Assembly: GCF_900115115.1 (NCBI RefSeq)
Contig: NZ_FOVI01000012.1
Coordinates: 35,508 to 99,507 of the forward strand
Reading direction: 5' to 3'
From: Paenimyroides ummariense
GTDB lineage: Bacteria; Bacteroidota; Bacteroidia; Flavobacteriales; Flavobacteriaceae
Length of the DNA: 64,000 bases
The position numbers and the translations under genes are program-made. The notes under the pieces are model-generated. The model saw nothing but the letters and a program-made list of their open reading frames with translations. It did not search any database and was not told the origin of the DNA. How positions within the stretch are numbered: the stretch's first letter is position 1; each line of letters begins with the position of its first letter. Below are positions 63,253 through 64,000 of this stretch, piece after piece.

Positions 63253-63730
63253 ATTTTACCTTTTTAAGAACTGTGAATTCTTTGCCAATCTTTTCGGTTC
63301 GAAACTTACAATCATAAACGTTATTTAAAAAATAAAATTTATCCGTAAAACCAATTCGAACTATTTTTTCTTGATGTTCTTCATTTTCAAAATTAAGAAT
63401 AATACTATCTGTCTTAATTTCCCATGTTCCTTCACGAACCACACTATCAACTACACCCTTCTTTTCTTTGTAAAGAACAAATCGCTGTTTAAAATCTTCT
63501 TTCAAATACAAAACTCTTTTTCTCTCATCATTAAAAAAAGCTGCCTTTAATTTATTCCGTTTAAGTAATAGAATTTTTTCAGGTCGAGAAATTTTTTCTA
63601 ATTGATATGTTCCTATAAAAGAAGTAGAATTATCTGAACTTATATTAGAAACAAAAAGCCAAGAATAAAGTTGAAAACACCCAAATAGTAATATAACGAT
63701 AAAAATAGTGAGTAATATTTTTTTGATCAT
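63251..63730 (-). CDS. Membrane-anchored or exported protein of unknown function
   Basis: A 159-residue protein with one N-terminal hydrophobic helix (MIKKILLTIFIVILLFGCFQLYSWLF), which could be a signal anchor or, because of FGCF, a weak lipoprotein signal. The rest is a small beta-rich domain (GTYQLEKISRPEKILL, then REGTWEIKTDSIILNF) with a lipocalin-like repetitive strand pattern. No family is recognised. ATG at 63730 is preferred to one at 63787, which lies in the neighbouring repeat. Confidence 0.7.
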   Translation of the reverse strand: MIKKILLTIFIVILLFGCFQLYSWLFVSNISSDNSTSFIGTYQLEKISRPEKILLLKRNKLKAAFFNDERKRVLYLKEDFKQRFVLYKEKKGVVDSVVREGTWEIKTDSIILNFENEEHQEKIVRIGFTDKFYFLNNVYDCKFRTEKIGKEFTVLKKVK

Positions 63731-63783
63731 TGAAATATTTTTAATAAACAACGTAAATTCGATTAAGTTTTGTTTACTTTTCG

Positions 63784-63866
63784 TCACTTCGAGTGATTTT
63801 CCGTAGAGAATCGAAGGAAAATTGTATCGAGAAGTTTTTTAATTATTTAGTTCTCGATACTTCGTC
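63784..63866. repeat. Intergenic repeat with TATCGAGAA arms
   Basis: GTATCGAGAA (63824-63833) and TTCTCGATAC (63851-63860) are perfect inverted arms around an AT-rich loop. The flanks GTCACTTCGAGTG and CTTCGTCGGGCTCAG are typical of dispersed flavobacterial intergenic repeats as far as I remember. Confidence 0.55.
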
Positions 63867-63936
63867 GGGCTCAGTAACCACAAGCTCCTTTAGATTTGTA
63901 TTTACAAAAATAAGTAAATTTATCATAAAGAGAAAA

Positions 63937-64000
63937 GTGTTTAAGTAAACTATTACCCGCTCAGAGAAAAACTCATAGTTCGATTTAGACTTAAACACTT
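63937..64000. repeat. Perfect 12-bp inverted repeat at the window end
   Basis: AAGTGTTTAAGT (63937-63948) and ACTTAAACACTT (63989-64000) are exact inverted copies around 40 bases. The second arm touches the window edge, so the repeat may continue. No gene lies between 63731 and 64000. Confidence 0.5.

Noticed and set aside
1..64000. Defence system, prophage, integrated element or secondary-metabolite cluster
   Set aside because: No integrase, transposase, restriction, toxin-antitoxin or synthase cluster was found; genes and their order are those of core chromosome.

Overview
The window is about 64 kb of an AT-rich chromosome from a member of the Bacteroidota, almost certainly a flavobacterium (family Flavobacteriaceae; Flavobacterium/Myroides-like is my best guess from recall). 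Four things point there: many promoters carry the Bacteroidota -7 box TAnnTTTG; several secreted proteins end in type IX secretion (T9SS) sorting domains; there is a SusC-type TonB-dependent receptor with a carboxypeptidase-regulatory-like N-terminus; and the three-gene SdhCAB has a five-helix diheme cytochrome b. The content is core chromosome. I see no prophage, insertion sequence, CRISPR array or large island.

Layout. 1-1105: end of a ribosome-assembly GTPase (engB) and an alpha/beta hydrolase on the minus strand. 1447-17062: a complete division and cell wall (dcw) cluster on the plus strand, mraZ-rsmH-ftsL-ftsI-murE-mraY-murD-ftsW-murG-murC-ftsQ-ftsA-ftsZ, with tight overlaps, a triple 10-bp repeat in front that looks like the MraZ operator, and a hairpin terminator behind. 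17154-17683: yqeY and tRNA-Arg(CCG). 17784-22626: a three-gene minus-strand operon, TonB-dependent receptor + metallophosphatase + beta-propeller phytase, that looks like an organic phosphate (phytate) scavenging unit. 23169-24227: a KAS III-like enzyme. 24306-26080: DEAD-box helicase and two cold-shock-domain proteins with a long leader. 26870-27200: a gene-free stretch holding two promoter/terminator pairs. 27254-28960: umuC (broken by a frameshift) and umuD. 29070-31173: two tandem paralogous T9SS cargo proteins. 31271-31978: a CDGSH iron-sulfur protein and three identical tRNA-Asn genes. 32062-39373: rseP, a secreted M1 aminopeptidase, serS, a DUF4286 protein, ksgA and mgtE.

39454-42016 is a minus-strand cluster of a GbsR/MarR-type regulator, three small membrane proteins and a TIGR01777-type epimerase; matching palindromes lie before the regulator and before the structural genes. 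42145-43524 reads as one frame but joins a D-2-hydroxyacid dehydrogenase to a TM2 membrane protein. After a zinc membrane protease comes rimP-nusA-infB (49142 to 44373, minus), then a universal stress protein, a T9SS-sorted protein, glyS, comF, an Ig-like lipoprotein, a baeRF-type protein, a nitrilase-family amidase, sdhCAB, a ChaN-like lipoprotein, pepP and a short unknown protein. The window ends in intergenic repeats.

The most unusual observations are the in-frame dehydrogenase-TM2 fusion, the one-base frameshift in umuC, the paired GbsR-type palindromes, the triple MraZ-type repeat, the TAnnTTTG-N4-ATG arrangement suggesting leaderless mRNAs for glyS, umuC and the GbsR gene, and the terminator-like hairpin in the rimP-nusA-infB leader. 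Family assignments rest on my reading of motifs, not on database searches.
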